A DNA stretch of 64,000 nucleotides from Phycisphaerae bacterium (GTDB lineage: Bacteria; Planctomycetota; Phycisphaerae; UBA1845): positions 1 through 64,000 of the forward strand of contig JAGVHG010000140.1 of NCBI GenBank assembly GCA_020056715.1, in the 5' to 3' direction. Both the position numbers and the translations under genes were made by a program. Positions within the stretch are counted from its first letter, which is position 1. Each line of letters begins with the position of its first letter. The notes beneath the pieces are model-generated. The model had not been told where the DNA came from and made no database searches. It was given only the letters and a program-made list of their open reading frames with translations. Shown here in pieces: positions 20,658-30,071 of this stretch.

Positions 20658-20978
20658 ATGGATTCCCAGCTCGTAAAGATCAAGCGTCTGGTGGCGAGCG
20701 GGCGCTATGCCTTCACCATGAAGGCCGACCTGGAATGCGCTGCGGACGGATTGACCCGTGAGGACGTGACGGAGTCCATTTTGACCGCCCAGTTCCTGCG
20801 TATCAAAAACAGCCGTAGCCCGTGGCGGCGCAGCCGACGAGAGAAGCTCTATATCATCGACAGTTTCAATTTCGAGGGTGTGCCGATATACTCTAAGGGC
20901 GTCGTGCGACGCAACGAAGAATATGAGACGGAGTTCTACATCCTTATCTCGGGCAAGCGGTCCATCCGCTCCGATTGA
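20658..20978 (+). CDS. DUF4258-like protein, possible toxin
   Basis: The 106 residues (KRLVASGRYAFTMKADLECA, DGLTREDVTESILTAQFLRI, GVVRRNEEYETEFYILIS) look like the DUF4258 family. That family has a BECR/RelE-like core and is often encoded next to YgiT-type zinc-finger antitoxins. Here the next gene is exactly such a protein and overlaps it. The pair lies between an outer-membrane lipoprotein and the cytochrome c genes and is probably an independent module. Confidence 0.7.
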   Translation: MDSQLVKIKRLVASGRYAFTMKADLECAADGLTREDVTESILTAQFLRIKNSRSPWRRSRREKLYIIDSFNFEGVPIYSKGVVRRNEEYETEFYILISGKRSIRSD

Positions 20979-21180
20979 GCCTTCTTTCTCGACATGTCCG
21001 CTCTGCGGTTCGCGGGATATCGAGTTGGGCGTGGAGACGATTTCGCTTCGCCGAAAGGCTGACGGCGCCATCCGACTTCGCGTGCGCCGCTGGGGATGTG
21101 GCGGCTGCGGGGAGAGCTTTCTGACAGCTAGTTCCCGACGAAAGATTGATGTCGCACTGGGACTCGAGACGAGAGTCTGA
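20923..21180 (+). CDS. YgiT-type zinc-finger protein, probable antitoxin partner
   Basis: The core is STCPLCGSRDIEL ... RRWGCGGCGESFL, two CxxC knuckles of the MqsA/YgiT N-terminal type. The HTH half of MqsA is absent, as usual for the short members paired with DUF4258. The first ATG at 20923 would overlap the upstream gene by 56 bases and give an untypical 24-residue lead. An ATT at 20974, overlapping the upstream TGA, would give the family-like start MIEPSFSTCPLC. I keep the ATG coordinate but the true start is uncertain. Confidence 0.65.
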   Translation: MRRSSTSLSRASGPSAPIEPSFSTCPLCGSRDIELGVETISLRRKADGAIRLRVRRWGCGGCGESFLTASSRRKIDVALGLETRV

Positions 21181-21288
21181 TCGTACAATGCTCCTTCTCA
21201 ATGGGCTATCTTCGTTACTTCGCACTTTTCTCGCCACTCGACCGCCTCTATCCGTTAATGGAGGGCGGCCACGGGTCGCTCCGCGGCG

Positions 21289-21294
21289 TATAAT
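21289..21294 (+). promoter_or_regulatory. TATAAT -10 box upstream of resB
   Basis: A perfect TATAAT about 50 bases before the resB ATG, after the convergence of small palindromes. No good -35 is visible at 16-18 bases. Confidence 0.3.
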
Positions 21295-21345
21295 CGTTTA
21301 TACCGGCCTTGGAGGCCGGCTGTGTCCCCGTTCGGCGAGTAGCGA

Positions 21346-23709
21346 ATGATTCAAACCAACCCGGCGCCGATGGCCCGAGCACATTATCGCCCGCGCGCCG
21401 GCCTTTTCGCCGCGGTGTCGAACCTGTTCAGCAGCGTCTGGCTCGGAGTCTTCTGGGCCGTGTTGCTGTTCATCTATTGCTCGATCGGCAGCGCCCTACC
21501 GGCCGTACGTCAGCTTCCGGCCTTGGAAATGACGGAGTTCGAGTGGTTCCACTGGTGGCCCTTCAACGTCCTGATGGTCCTGCTTTGCACGACGCTGATC
21601 GTCGTAACCGTACGGCGAATTCCGTTGCGGCTGGTGAACGCCGGAGTGTGGATGATTCACACCGGCATCATCACCCTCTGCATCGGCAGCTTCTACTATT
21701 TCGGGACCAAGGTGGAGGGCGACGCCCCGGTCTTCCGCCGCCGGTTGAAGATCGAGATGCCCGGGCTGTCGAACCCCGAGACCTTGCTCGCCGTGGCGGG
21801 CAACCGAACCAGTGTTGCGGTGGGTTCGGATGTGTGGCGAATCGAGGTCCAGGATACGAACAGCGATTGGCCGATCCTCTCCGACGAGCACAAGGGTGAG
21901 AAAGCCTACGCGGTCAACGTCATGGTCACGCCGCCGACCGGCGAACCGTTCATCCGCCAGTTGCTCGCCGGTTACCCGCAATACACCGAGGACGTCATCC
22001 CCGGCAAGGGACGAGCGGTGAAATCCGTCGGGCGGAAGCTGATGGACGAAAACCTGCAACTCTCGTTGGACTACGAGCCGCAGGAGTATTTCCACGTGAT
22101 GGACACTTGGGCGCTTTTCGTCCGACGAGTCGGCGAGACGGAGTGGGCTCAGCGCCCCATCGAGGGATTGCCCAGATATAACGACCGCATCGGCTCGCGC
22201 GACCAGGTGTTCACCGAGCCGCACGATCCGCTGCCGCTGCGTTCGATCGATCTGCCGGTTGCCCCGTCCCAGGCCGGAGACGCGCTCGGGCCGTTGCCGG
22301 TGCGAATTACGGGATTTCTACAATACGCGCAGATGGATCATCGATGGCACGACGGCGGCAACCGCGTGAACCCGTTGTTGCAAGTTAGCCTCCTGTCGGA
22401 GGACGCACGGGCGCAGTCTTATGAAATGGTCGCTTTCGATCCGGCGCACAGTCAGGCCGCCGACGGCAACGTGCAATTTGTGTGGTTGAGTGACTCCTCC
22501 AAGCTGGACACCTTGCCGACGGATTCACGCGCTTTGCTGCACATCGCCGTGCCTCAAGCCAACGTGTCTTTGGACGTACCCATTACGCCGCAACTGCTTC
22601 AAAGCCCGCCGACGCCGATCGAAGGGACGGAGTTCTCCTATCGCCTTTTAGACCTTCATGACAACCTGTCGCTTCCTGGGCGGGACAAGCCGGTGTCGAT
22701 TGCGGTGGTGGAGGTGCAGACGCCGCAGGGCAGCTTCCGTCGCTGGGTGGCCGATCAGCCGGAGCATACTCGTGATCTGCACGGTGAGGGCAGCGACCCG
22801 CACGCCGTCGATGCCCGGGAGGCCGACGTACGGATTCAGATGACCTATCAACCAGGATCGCCGCCGTTGATCTTCGCCGGCCATCCCGGCGGTTTGCACT
22901 TTGTCTTCAACGGACCCAAAGGTCGGATGATCGAGCGAGACGTGAAACCGGGCGAGACGATCGAGATCATTCCGGGAGTGAGTGTGAAGGTTGACAGCTT
23001 TCTAACCCACGCCGTCGCCGAGGAAAAGCCGTACATCATTCCACCGGCCTCTCGACAGCGGAACGCCGCGGAGTCGTTCGCCATGATCCGTCTCGAAGTC
23101 GAGTCGGGCCAGGGCGTGCAGAGCAAGTGGGTGCCGTTCAATCAGTATGTATTCCCCGACGCGCAGTATGCCTACGGCGGGCGCTTTACGTATACGCCGG
23201 AAAACTTCCGACTGGCGGACGGCAGCGCGGTCGAGGTGGTTTTCTCGCGTCAGCGTTTGAAGCTTCCCAACCCCATTGCCATGGAGGACTTCGAGCTGGA
23301 CACGCACATCGGCGGCTATACGGGGAGCGTGTCAACGATCATGAATTACGTGAGCCGGTTGCGGTTTCTGGACAACGGGAAATGGACTGATCCGCAGCCG
23401 ATTGCCGTCAATCATCCGACCGAATACGGCGGATACTGGTATTTCCAGGCCTCGTGGGACCGGCCACCGCAAAGTGATCCGACCGCGGGCATGAATTATA
23501 CGGGGCTGGGCATCGGCAACCGACACGGAGTGTACGTACAGCTTGCCGGGTGTTGTATTTCCGTGGCGGGGATGATCTTCGCGTTTTACGTGAAGCCGGT
23601 CATTAAACGCCGCCGACATGAGCAGTCGCGGGCTAGAATATCGCAAGGCCGCGGCGAAGTGCCCAATGATACGTCAGCGACCGCGGTTGCGGAGACAGTG
23701 CGGCTTTGA
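21346..23709 (+). CDS. resB: ResB-like cytochrome c biogenesis protein
   Basis: System II cytochrome c assembly uses ResB (Ccs1) and CcsA to deliver heme to apocytochrome c outside the membrane. The 787 residues start with four membrane segments in the first 125 (SVWLGVFWAVLLFIYCSIGS, FNVLMVLLCTTLIVVTV, AGVWMIHTGIITLCIGSFYY). A very large periplasmic domain of about 600 residues follows, then a final membrane segment near 755-775. The length exceeds typical ResB (400-550), as in other planctomycetes. The VWMIHTGIITL segment carries the ResB-type His. The next gene is the CcsA partner, 37 bases on. Confidence 0.85.
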   Translation: MIQTNPAPMARAHYRPRAGLFAAVSNLFSSVWLGVFWAVLLFIYCSIGSALPAVRQLPALEMTEFEWFHWWPFNVLMVLLCTTLIVVTVRRIPLRLVNAGVWMIHTGIITLCIGSFYYFGTKVEGDAPVFRRRLKIEMPGLSNPETLLAVAGNRTSVAVGSDVWRIEVQDTNSDWPILSDEHKGEKAYAVNVMVTPPTGEPFIRQLLAGYPQYTEDVIPGKGRAVKSVGRKLMDENLQLSLDYEPQEYFHVMDTWALFVRRVGETEWAQRPIEGLPRYNDRIGSRDQVFTEPHDPLPLRSIDLPVAPSQAGDALGPLPVRITGFLQYAQMDHRWHDGGNRVNPLLQVSLLSEDARAQSYEMVAFDPAHSQAADGNVQFVWLSDSSKLDTLPTDSRALLHIAVPQANVSLDVPITPQLLQSPPTPIEGTEFSYRLLDLHDNLSLPGRDKPVSIAVVEVQTPQGSFRRWVADQPEHTRDLHGEGSDPHAVDAREADVRIQMTYQPGSPPLIFAGHPGGLHFVFNGPKGRMIERDVKPGETIEIIPGVSVKVDSFLTHAVAEEKPYIIPPASRQRNAAESFAMIRLEVESGQGVQSKWVPFNQYVFPDAQYAYGGRFTYTPENFRLADGSAVEVVFSRQRLKLPNPIAMEDFELDTHIGGYTGSVSTIMNYVSRLRFLDNGKWTDPQPIAVNHPTEYGGYWYFQASWDRPPQSDPTAGMNYTGLGIGNRHGVYVQLAGCCISVAGMIFAFYVKPVIKRRRHEQSRARISQGRGEVPNDTSATAVAETVRL

Positions 23710-23746
23710 GACTCACGGTGCACTGGCGGGATAGCAGGATCAAGAT

Positions 23747-25732
23747 ATGACTTCTCGATTTCGAGTTCGGGCAATCGACGTGATGGTGGTGGCGGCGATG
23801 CTCGCCTACGGCGTGTATCGCGCGGGCGATCGTCCGCCGCGGACGGACGAGGGGCCTTCGCCGTTCGCGCAGCAAGTGCGGCTCGACCCGCTGTATAAGA
23901 CCGCGGTTCAGGCCGACGGGCGGCTGCGCTCGTTTGAATCCCACGCCAAGACGTACATGGGCATGGTCAGCGGCTCGCGATCGATCCGGGGACAGTCCAA
24001 CGGTCTCACCTACCTCGATCTGATGTTCCGGCCGGAGAGCTACGCCGACACCGACTTGATCTTCGTCAAGAACAAGGAGGTCCGCGTCCAGATTTTGGAT
24101 GCGTTGAAGGGACGCCCCGACATCGACCCGGTACGTCGCGACGTGATTTTCAAGAGCGGGCTTTTTCCGCGCAAGCTCATGACCCAGCCGGAGGTCGCGG
24201 CGCTCTTGCAGAAGCTGGGGAAGGATTTGATCCGCACGTCCAAGGTGGTTGATGCGATCAATCAGGCCCTTGGCGTTTCCGATCCACGGTTCTTACTCGA
24301 GAACCTTCGGTTGATTCCCCCGCCGAGTGGAGAGCTGAGCACTCCGTGGCGACCGATGTCCGACGTTACCGCGACACGCGCCGCACCACAAGACAGCGTT
24401 CACGGTGGGATGGCGATGCCGGCGGCGGGCATACCCGGACTCGACAACGAATTGCAGAAGAATCTCTCCGCGGCATGGTCTGCGTTGCAGACAGCGTGGC
24501 GTGCGCAGGAGGCCTCCGCCGTAAATGACCAGATCGCTAAGCTGTCCTCGTTGCTCCCGACCGTCGTGCCGCAGCTCTACCCCGCCGAGGGCCGACTGGG
24601 GATGGAGAGTTGGTATTTCCGCTACCAGAGCATGACCTGGGTGTGGTTGATCTACCTGGCGAGCGTCATGCCGCTGCTGATGTCCATCATCTACAAGTGG
24701 GACCGGGCGCGGACCATTGGAATGGTGTTGTTCGTGATCGCGTTTTCGGCGCACACGGCGTCGGTGGCGATCCGCTGGTACATCTCCGGTCGCTGGCCGA
24801 ACTCGAACATGTTCGAGGCCGTCACCACCTCCGCGTGGTTCGGCGGCGTCATGGCCATGATTCTGGAACGCCTCACGCGTCGGACCCCGTTCCGCAATGT
24901 CTTTGCTCTGGGTTCGGCGGTGATTTCCATGGCGGCGTTGATGGCCGCGTATTATCTACCTGCCCAGCTCGACTCGGCAATCAACAACAAGATGGCCGCC
25001 CTCAACGACATCTGGCTCTATATCCATACGAACATGATTATCTGGAGCTACGCGGTGATCGGGTTGGCGTGCGTACCAGCGCTACTGCTGTTGCGCGATC
25101 GCTGGTGCCTCGCGTGGGACCAAGGGGCGATCCCCAAATTGCGGCTGCTGATCCTTCCCGTCGCCATTGGGATTCTGAACTACACGGCCTACCTCCTACT
25201 CATGCACCTGATCGACCACACGGGTTTTGGGCTCAGCGGCCGATCGCTCTTCGGTGTGACCGGCGCATTCTGGGGCGCGCTGATGATTGTGCTGCTCGAA
25301 GCGTTGAGCGCCCGGGGTCGGATGCTTTCCGGCGGCACGGTCGAACGGTCCGCAACGGGCGGGGCGTCGTCGTTGATCCTCGGCGGGTCGTCCGGCTCGT
25401 CCTTCCTGCGCCAGGAAAAACCCACCGCCGGTCAGGTGTTCGACGGGGCGACGATGGTTTTGGTGGAGTTGTCCTTCATCATGCTGTGGACGGGTTTGGT
25501 GATGGGCGCCATTTGGGCAGACCATTCGTGGGGCAGGCCTTGGGGTTGGGATCCCAAGGAAGTCTTTGCCCTCAATACGTTCATCATTTTCCTGGTCCTC
25601 ATTCATGTTCGCCTCAAAGTGCGGGACAAGGCCTTCTGGACGGCGATCCTCGCCGTCGTGGGCTTTGAGGTGATGATGTTCAACTGGATCGTGGTCAACT
25701 TCGTCATCAGCGGTCTGCACAGCTACGCCTAG
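23747..25732 (+). CDS. ccsA: CcsA-type cytochrome c biogenesis protein (heme handling)
   Basis: The 661 residues have one N-terminal membrane segment and about 280 periplasmic residues. A C-terminal multispan part carries the Trp-rich heme motif WADHSWGRPWGWDPKE (the WWD signature of heme-handling proteins), flanked by conserved histidines (MHLIDHTG, NTFIIFLVLIHVR). It forms the System II complex with ResB. The N-terminal periplasmic extension is not part of canonical CcsA and is probably a ResB-associated region. The two genes form an operon. Confidence 0.9.
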   Translation: MTSRFRVRAIDVMVVAAMLAYGVYRAGDRPPRTDEGPSPFAQQVRLDPLYKTAVQADGRLRSFESHAKTYMGMVSGSRSIRGQSNGLTYLDLMFRPESYADTDLIFVKNKEVRVQILDALKGRPDIDPVRRDVIFKSGLFPRKLMTQPEVAALLQKLGKDLIRTSKVVDAINQALGVSDPRFLLENLRLIPPPSGELSTPWRPMSDVTATRAAPQDSVHGGMAMPAAGIPGLDNELQKNLSAAWSALQTAWRAQEASAVNDQIAKLSSLLPTVVPQLYPAEGRLGMESWYFRYQSMTWVWLIYLASVMPLLMSIIYKWDRARTIGMVLFVIAFSAHTASVAIRWYISGRWPNSNMFEAVTTSAWFGGVMAMILERLTRRTPFRNVFALGSAVISMAALMAAYYLPAQLDSAINNKMAALNDIWLYIHTNMIIWSYAVIGLACVPALLLLRDRWCLAWDQGAIPKLRLLILPVAIGILNYTAYLLLMHLIDHTGFGLSGRSLFGVTGAFWGALMIVLLEALSARGRMLSGGTVERSATGGASSLILGGSSGSSFLRQEKPTAGQVFDGATMVLVELSFIMLWTGLVMGAIWADHSWGRPWGWDPKEVFALNTFIIFLVLIHVRLKVRDKAFWTAILAVVGFEVMMFNWIVVNFVISGLHSYA

Positions 25733-25754
25733 TGATGCGTCGCAGGCAATCCTT

Positions 25755-25815
25755 GACGTGTGGCACAGCGGCCCTCCGCTGTGCCAATGCGCCCGGCCGA
25801 GGGCGGCTGGGCTAC
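25755..25815. repeat. paired palindromic repeats
   Basis: GTGTGGCACAGCGG ... CCGCTGTGCC followed by CGCCCGGCCGAGGGCGGCTG, in the gap between ccsA and maf. Short GC palindromes of this sort occur at many intergenic places in this window. Confidence 0.4.
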
Positions 25816-25858
25816 ACCGACTCGCCGTATTAAGTGCGATAGACCATTAGGATTTCGC

Positions 25859-26452
25859 GTGCCTTCACAGAGCCCACGTCTGATTCTCGCGTCGGCCAGC
25901 CCGCGGCGGGCGGAGTTGCTTCGCGAGTACGGTTACGATTTCACGGTCATCGCATCACCGTTGGCCGAGCCAGTCGAGTTTCCTGACGACGTGTCACCGG
26001 TGGAGCGAGCGGAATCGTCCAGCTATTTTAAGGCGAAAAACGTGGCCACGCTTGCCGGCGACGGGTGGGTTTTGGCGGCGGACACGATCGCGGCGCTCGG
26101 CGGTCGCGTGTTCGGGAAACCCGCCGATCGGGACGACGCGCGGAGGATCCTTAGGTCGCTTTCGTGCACTACGCACCAGGTCATCACCGGCGTGACCTTG
26201 TTGGACGCATCGAGCGGCGCGAGGCTCATCCGTCACGATTCGACGGACGTGATCATACGGCGACTGACCGATTCGGAAATCGAAGACTATCTCGACAGTG
26301 GAGCGTGGGAGGGGAAGGCGGGCGCTTATGGCATTCAGGACAAAGGCGACGCCTTCGTCGAACGCATCGACGGCAGCTTCACGAATGTTGTCGGATTGCC
26401 GATGGAACTTGTTGCACGGATGCTCGATGAGTTCGCCCGGAACGCACCCTAA
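25859..26452 (+). CDS. maf: Maf-type nucleoside triphosphate pyrophosphatase
   Basis: Maf hydrolyses non-canonical or modified nucleoside triphosphates and also dTTP/UTP. The 197 residues carry LILASASPRRAELLREYGYDF at the N-terminus, the catalytic DTIAALGGRVFGKPADRDDA, TDSEIEDYLDSGAWEGKAGA, and the closing YGIQDKGDAFVERIDGSFTN. GTG 25859 fits the family N-terminus; the longer frame starts in a repeat. It meets the ABC permease gene tail to tail without a gap. Confidence 0.93.
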   Translation: MPSQSPRLILASASPRRAELLREYGYDFTVIASPLAEPVEFPDDVSPVERAESSSYFKAKNVATLAGDGWVLAADTIAALGGRVFGKPADRDDARRILRSLSCTTHQVITGVTLLDASSGARLIRHDSTDVIIRRLTDSEIEDYLDSGAWEGKAGAYGIQDKGDAFVERIDGSFTNVVGLPMELVARMLDEFARNAP

Positions 26453-27781
26453 CTAACCGCGGAGAACCCAGCGCATCATTTCGCCGACCTTGGCGCCTTT
26501 CCCCTGCATGAGGATGCCGACGCGGAAAATGCGCCCGGCGGCGAAGACGCAGGCGACCGTCGTGAGGAGAACCAAGAGGATTCCCAGTAACGGCTGCCAC
26601 GTTGGGATTCCCGGCGGAACGGCTTGGCGGATGGTCATGAGCATCGGCGTCGCCGGCGGTATCAAGGACATCGCCAGGGCGAACGAGGAACTCGGCTCCT
26701 TGACCACATTGATCCAGACGAACATCGGGGACACCGCGATCAGCATTACCGGCGTAACCAGGCTTTGCGCCTCCTTCATGTCGCTCACCGCGGCGCCCAC
26801 GGCGATGAATAGCGAACCGTACATGAGCACTGCGAGTGACTGGAAGATCACGAACCACCACACGATGTGTGCCGGGAAGAAGGACCCGAACCCGGCCTGA
26901 TGGATCGCGTAGAAAGCCCCAACCAGATACACCGTGACGATGGTCAGGGACACGCCCACCATCCCCACCAGCTTGCCCATCATCAACTGGAACGGAGGAA
27001 CCGATCCGAGTAACACTTCGGCGATGCGCAGGGTCTTCTCCTCCAGCACACTTTGGACCAAGGGCGACGCCCCTACCATCACGACCATGAGCATGAGCAT
27101 CATCAGGCCCATGGGCACGAAAATATTAGCGAGTTCGTTGGTCTTCTCAGCCTCGGTGATGTTGCCGGCCTCGTCGCGCGAGACCAAACCCAGGTTGGCG
27201 ACCGGAACACGTTTCGTCGCCGCGGCGACGATTCCGGCGTCGAGGTTCGCCGCTTGCAGGCGCAGTTGCTGAACCCGCTCGTTGAGCGGCCCAGCAATCC
27301 AGTGCTGGATGTCATCATACGTAGGGCTGTTGGAATGGTAGTCGATGGAGGCGTTGGCGGGATCGGGGCCGGGCCTAATAACGTCCGCGCCGATAACGAC
27401 GAAGGCCATGATCTCCTTGGAATCGGCCTTGCGAACCCGCTCAGAAAGAGCGAGCCTCGCTTTAGCCGCGTCGTCGCCGCGCGGGTCAACGCGCTCGACG
27501 AGGAACCGCGGCTTGACCTGCTTGCGATCCGCACCTTCACCTTCAAAGATGTCCTTTTCGTTGCGAACTTGCGCGGCGGCCGCCACCGCGTCGTACAAAT
27601 GGTCGGTGTAGTCAACGACGGCGATTCTCTTGTCCTTCGTGTCGACCTTATTGCGCATGGCCATCTGCACGACGATGCTTCCGCCCCAGAGGATGGGCAT
27701 GGCTACCAAAGTCATGAGGAAGGCTTTGCTCTTAACGGCGGCCTGATACTCACGGACTGCAACGACGATCATCTTACGCAT
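26453..27781 (-). CDS. ABC-2 type permease (NatB-like)
   Basis: The 442 residues have one N-terminal membrane segment (FLMTLVAMPILWGGSIVVQM), a 200-residue extracytoplasmic domain, and five to six C-terminal segments including VPMGLMMLMLMVVMVGASPL and SVLEEKTLRIAEVLLGSVPP, the hallmark cytoplasmic motif of NatB-type permeases. With the upstream ATPase it makes an exporter, classically of Na+ or of small toxic compounds. The start overlaps the ATPase end by 8 bases. Confidence 0.85.
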   Translation of the reverse strand: MRKMIVVAVREYQAAVKSKAFLMTLVAMPILWGGSIVVQMAMRNKVDTKDKRIAVVDYTDHLYDAVAAAAQVRNEKDIFEGEGADRKQVKPRFLVERVDPRGDDAAKARLALSERVRKADSKEIMAFVVIGADVIRPGPDPANASIDYHSNSPTYDDIQHWIAGPLNERVQQLRLQAANLDAGIVAAATKRVPVANLGLVSRDEAGNITEAEKTNELANIFVPMGLMMLMLMVVMVGASPLVQSVLEEKTLRIAEVLLGSVPPFQLMMGKLVGMVGVSLTIVTVYLVGAFYAIHQAGFGSFFPAHIVWWFVIFQSLAVLMYGSLFIAVGAAVSDMKEAQSLVTPVMLIAVSPMFVWINVVKEPSSSFALAMSLIPPATPMLMTIRQAVPPGIPTWQPLLGILLVLLTTVACVFAAGRIFRVGILMQGKGAKVGEMMRWVLRG

Positions 27782-28715
27782 GGGCGGTTTCTCGCGCGGC
27801 TCCCGGGACGACGTCTTGGGGTTCGGGCCGGGCGATACGCACGAAAATGTCGTGGAGGGACGGGGTGGTCAACTCAAAATGCGTAACGCGACCGCACTTC
27901 ATCAACTCGGCCAGCACATCCTGCGTATCCGTCTGTGGCGAAATGCGTAACTCCTGCAACTTGCCGAAGTCCGTCACCTTTTCCACGCCGGGAATTGTTC
28001 GAGCGTCGAACCCGTTGCCTTCGACTTTCACGCGGAGCGTGTCCGTTCCGTAGCGGTCCTGGATGGATTCGAGCGTGCCGTCGAGGACTTTTTCGCCCTT
28101 GTAGATCATGAAAATGAGGTCGCACATCCTCTCCGCGACGGCCATGTCGTGGGTCGAGAAAATTACCGTCGAGCCGTTCTTCCGCAATTCGAGCACCGCG
28201 TCGCGGAGCACGTCGGCGTTGACCGGGTCCAGACCGGTGAACGGCTCATCGAGAATTACCAGTTCCGGATCTGCGATGACCGCGGAGATGAACTGCACTT
28301 TCTGGGCCATTCCCTTGGAAAGGGCTTCGACCTTTTTGTCCGCCCATTCGGACAATCCCATCCGCTCCAGCCAGGAATTGACTCGATCCTTGAAGTCGCG
28401 ACAGCCCTTCAGCTCCGCGTAGAACCGCAGGATGTCGCGGACTTTCATTTTTTTGTAAAGCCCGCGTTCCTCCGGCAAGTACCCAACGCGGTCGTCGGCC
28501 GCTGTTTGCTTCGTCTCACCCAAGACGCGAATCCGTCCCGGTCCCGGGTCGGGGTGATAAATGCGCATGATCATGCGCAGCGTGGTCGTCTTGCCCGATC
28601 CGTTGGGGCCGATGAACCCGTAGATCGACCCCTTGGGGACCGCCAGTGACAAGGCGTTGACAGCGGTGAAGCGTCCGAACGTCTTGGTGACGTTCTCGAT
28701 TTCGACGACGTTCAT
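27774..28715 (-). CDS. ABC transporter ATPase (NatA-like)
   Basis: The 313 residues carry Walker A GPNGSGKTT, the Q-loop equivalent YLPEERGLYKKM, signature LSKGMAQKVQF, Walker B LVILDEPFTGLDP, and the H-loop FSTHDMAVAERMCD. The C-terminal about 90 residues are the extra domain common in NatA-type ATPases. ATG 28715 (MNVVEIENVTKTFG) is preferred to 28730. It precedes the permease in an overlapping operon. Confidence 0.92.
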   Translation of the reverse strand: MNVVEIENVTKTFGRFTAVNALSLAVPKGSIYGFIGPNGSGKTTTLRMIMRIYHPDPGPGRIRVLGETKQTAADDRVGYLPEERGLYKKMKVRDILRFYAELKGCRDFKDRVNSWLERMGLSEWADKKVEALSKGMAQKVQFISAVIADPELVILDEPFTGLDPVNADVLRDAVLELRKNGSTVIFSTHDMAVAERMCDLIFMIYKGEKVLDGTLESIQDRYGTDTLRVKVEGNGFDARTIPGVEKVTDFGKLQELRISPQTDTQDVLAELMKCGRVTHFELTTPSLHDIFVRIARPEPQDVVPGAARETAHA

Positions 28716-28874
28716 AGTCGGTTCAACCATCCAACCGGGCGGAGGCGCGTCTACGTTCGCCTCGGTAACGCATCGCCATCCTACCGGCCGGCGGCATTCG
28801 CCTCAATACGATAGTTGTCGAGAGGTGTTTGTTCTTGTCGAGCTACTGAAACGGTTCTTGACGTGCATACGAGG

Positions 28875-29981
28875 TCACGTTCGCACGCGATCGAGGAGCA
28901 CCATGGCCAGGGTTCCGAAGACGAAAATCGGAATCCAGGCGGGCAGGGCGGACGCCGTTTCGGAGCGGATGTTTTGGGCGATGAAGGTTACGACGTAACA
29001 CAGCCCGCAGACCAGCAGGCATCGGCCCGCGTCGCCCAGCACGTTGGCCGGCGAGCGATCGAGAAAGAAGGGCAGCCCCAACAAGAGCAGCAGCAGGCTC
29101 ACGATCGGCGCCGCGATGCGCGAATGTCGCGTCTGGATGATCGACGCTCGATCGGCGGTTTGATCGGTCTCCAATTCTCGCAACTGGGCGAGGCTCAAGA
29201 AGCGGAGCCAACCCTGCGATTGTCGAAGCTCGATCGCTTCGGGACTCAGATCACTTTCGTAATACGTGGGGTAGGTGATGCGCTGGTCTTCGCGGGGGCC
29301 AAGTCCCGTCTCCGCCCCGGCCAAACGAGTTGTCAATCGTCCGCGATCGAGATGCCATCGTCCCTGCGGGCGAACCGAGCTTGGCGGCTCCCAGGTCGCG
29401 CGGTCGGCCTCCCACGTCTGCACCACCGAGCCGTCTTCGTTGCGCACCAGAATCAGAAGTCGCTCCAAATCATGGCTGCCAGGGTTGAACTTGCCGGCGG
29501 ATAAGAGGGCGCCGCCTTTGTCGCGCAGGAAAAGGACTTCATACGCCAGTTTCCCGGCGGCGTCGTCGTGATACCGCGAGAGTTTGTGGGCCACCGCGGG
29601 AACGAGCCACTCCGTATCGACCACCAACAGTCCGGTCACTACCGCGCCGAAGATCAGCACCGGTCGGGCTACGCGATACAGGCTAACGCCCGAGGATAGA
29701 ATGGCGGTCATCTCGTTCAACTTCCGCATCCGCGCCAACACGGCCGCGCAGGCGAACAGCGTGATCACACCCGATAGCTGCGAAAAATACAACAATAAGT
29801 TCGGCGTGTAGTAGCTCACGATGTTGCCCAGGATGGTGAACACCGGCTCGCGCTGCTCGGTGAACTCGTCCATGTTGACGAACATGTCGAGAACCACGTA
29901 GAGGCTGAGCATGACGCCCAACCCGATCAAGTAGTTTACCAGGAGCGAGCGGAGCAGATAGCGATCCAACACGGTCAGCAT
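28875..29981 (-). CDS. LptF/LptG-family permease (second of two)
   Basis: LptF and LptG form the membrane part of the lipopolysaccharide exporter. The 368 residues have the YjgP/YjgQ layout: LTVLDRYLLRSLLVNYLIG at the start, two early membrane segments, a periplasmic jellyroll region, and three closing segments (RIAAPIVSLLLLLLGLPFF). The gene follows the other permease after about 90 bases, and the two are expected to dimerise. LptB and the rest of the Lpt bridge are not in the window. ATG 29981 is chosen because the family start is at that residue. Confidence 0.8.
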   Translation of the reverse strand: MLTVLDRYLLRSLLVNYLIGLGVMLSLYVVLDMFVNMDEFTEQREPVFTILGNIVSYYTPNLLLYFSQLSGVITLFACAAVLARMRKLNEMTAILSSGVSLYRVARPVLIFGAVVTGLLVVDTEWLVPAVAHKLSRYHDDAAGKLAYEVLFLRDKGGALLSAGKFNPGSHDLERLLILVRNEDGSVVQTWEADRATWEPPSSVRPQGRWHLDRGRLTTRLAGAETGLGPREDQRITYPTYYESDLSPEAIELRQSQGWLRFLSLAQLRELETDQTADRASIIQTRHSRIAAPIVSLLLLLLGLPFFLDRSPANVLGDAGRCLLVCGLCYVVTFIAQNIRSETASALPAWIPIFVFGTLAMVLLDRVRT

Positions 29982-30071
29982 CGAACATTCATCCAGGCCG
30001 ACTGCTCGGCCCAACGCTCACGGGCGTGGACGCTCCCTCCTCGGTCGCGTCGTCCGACGGTCCTGACGCCC

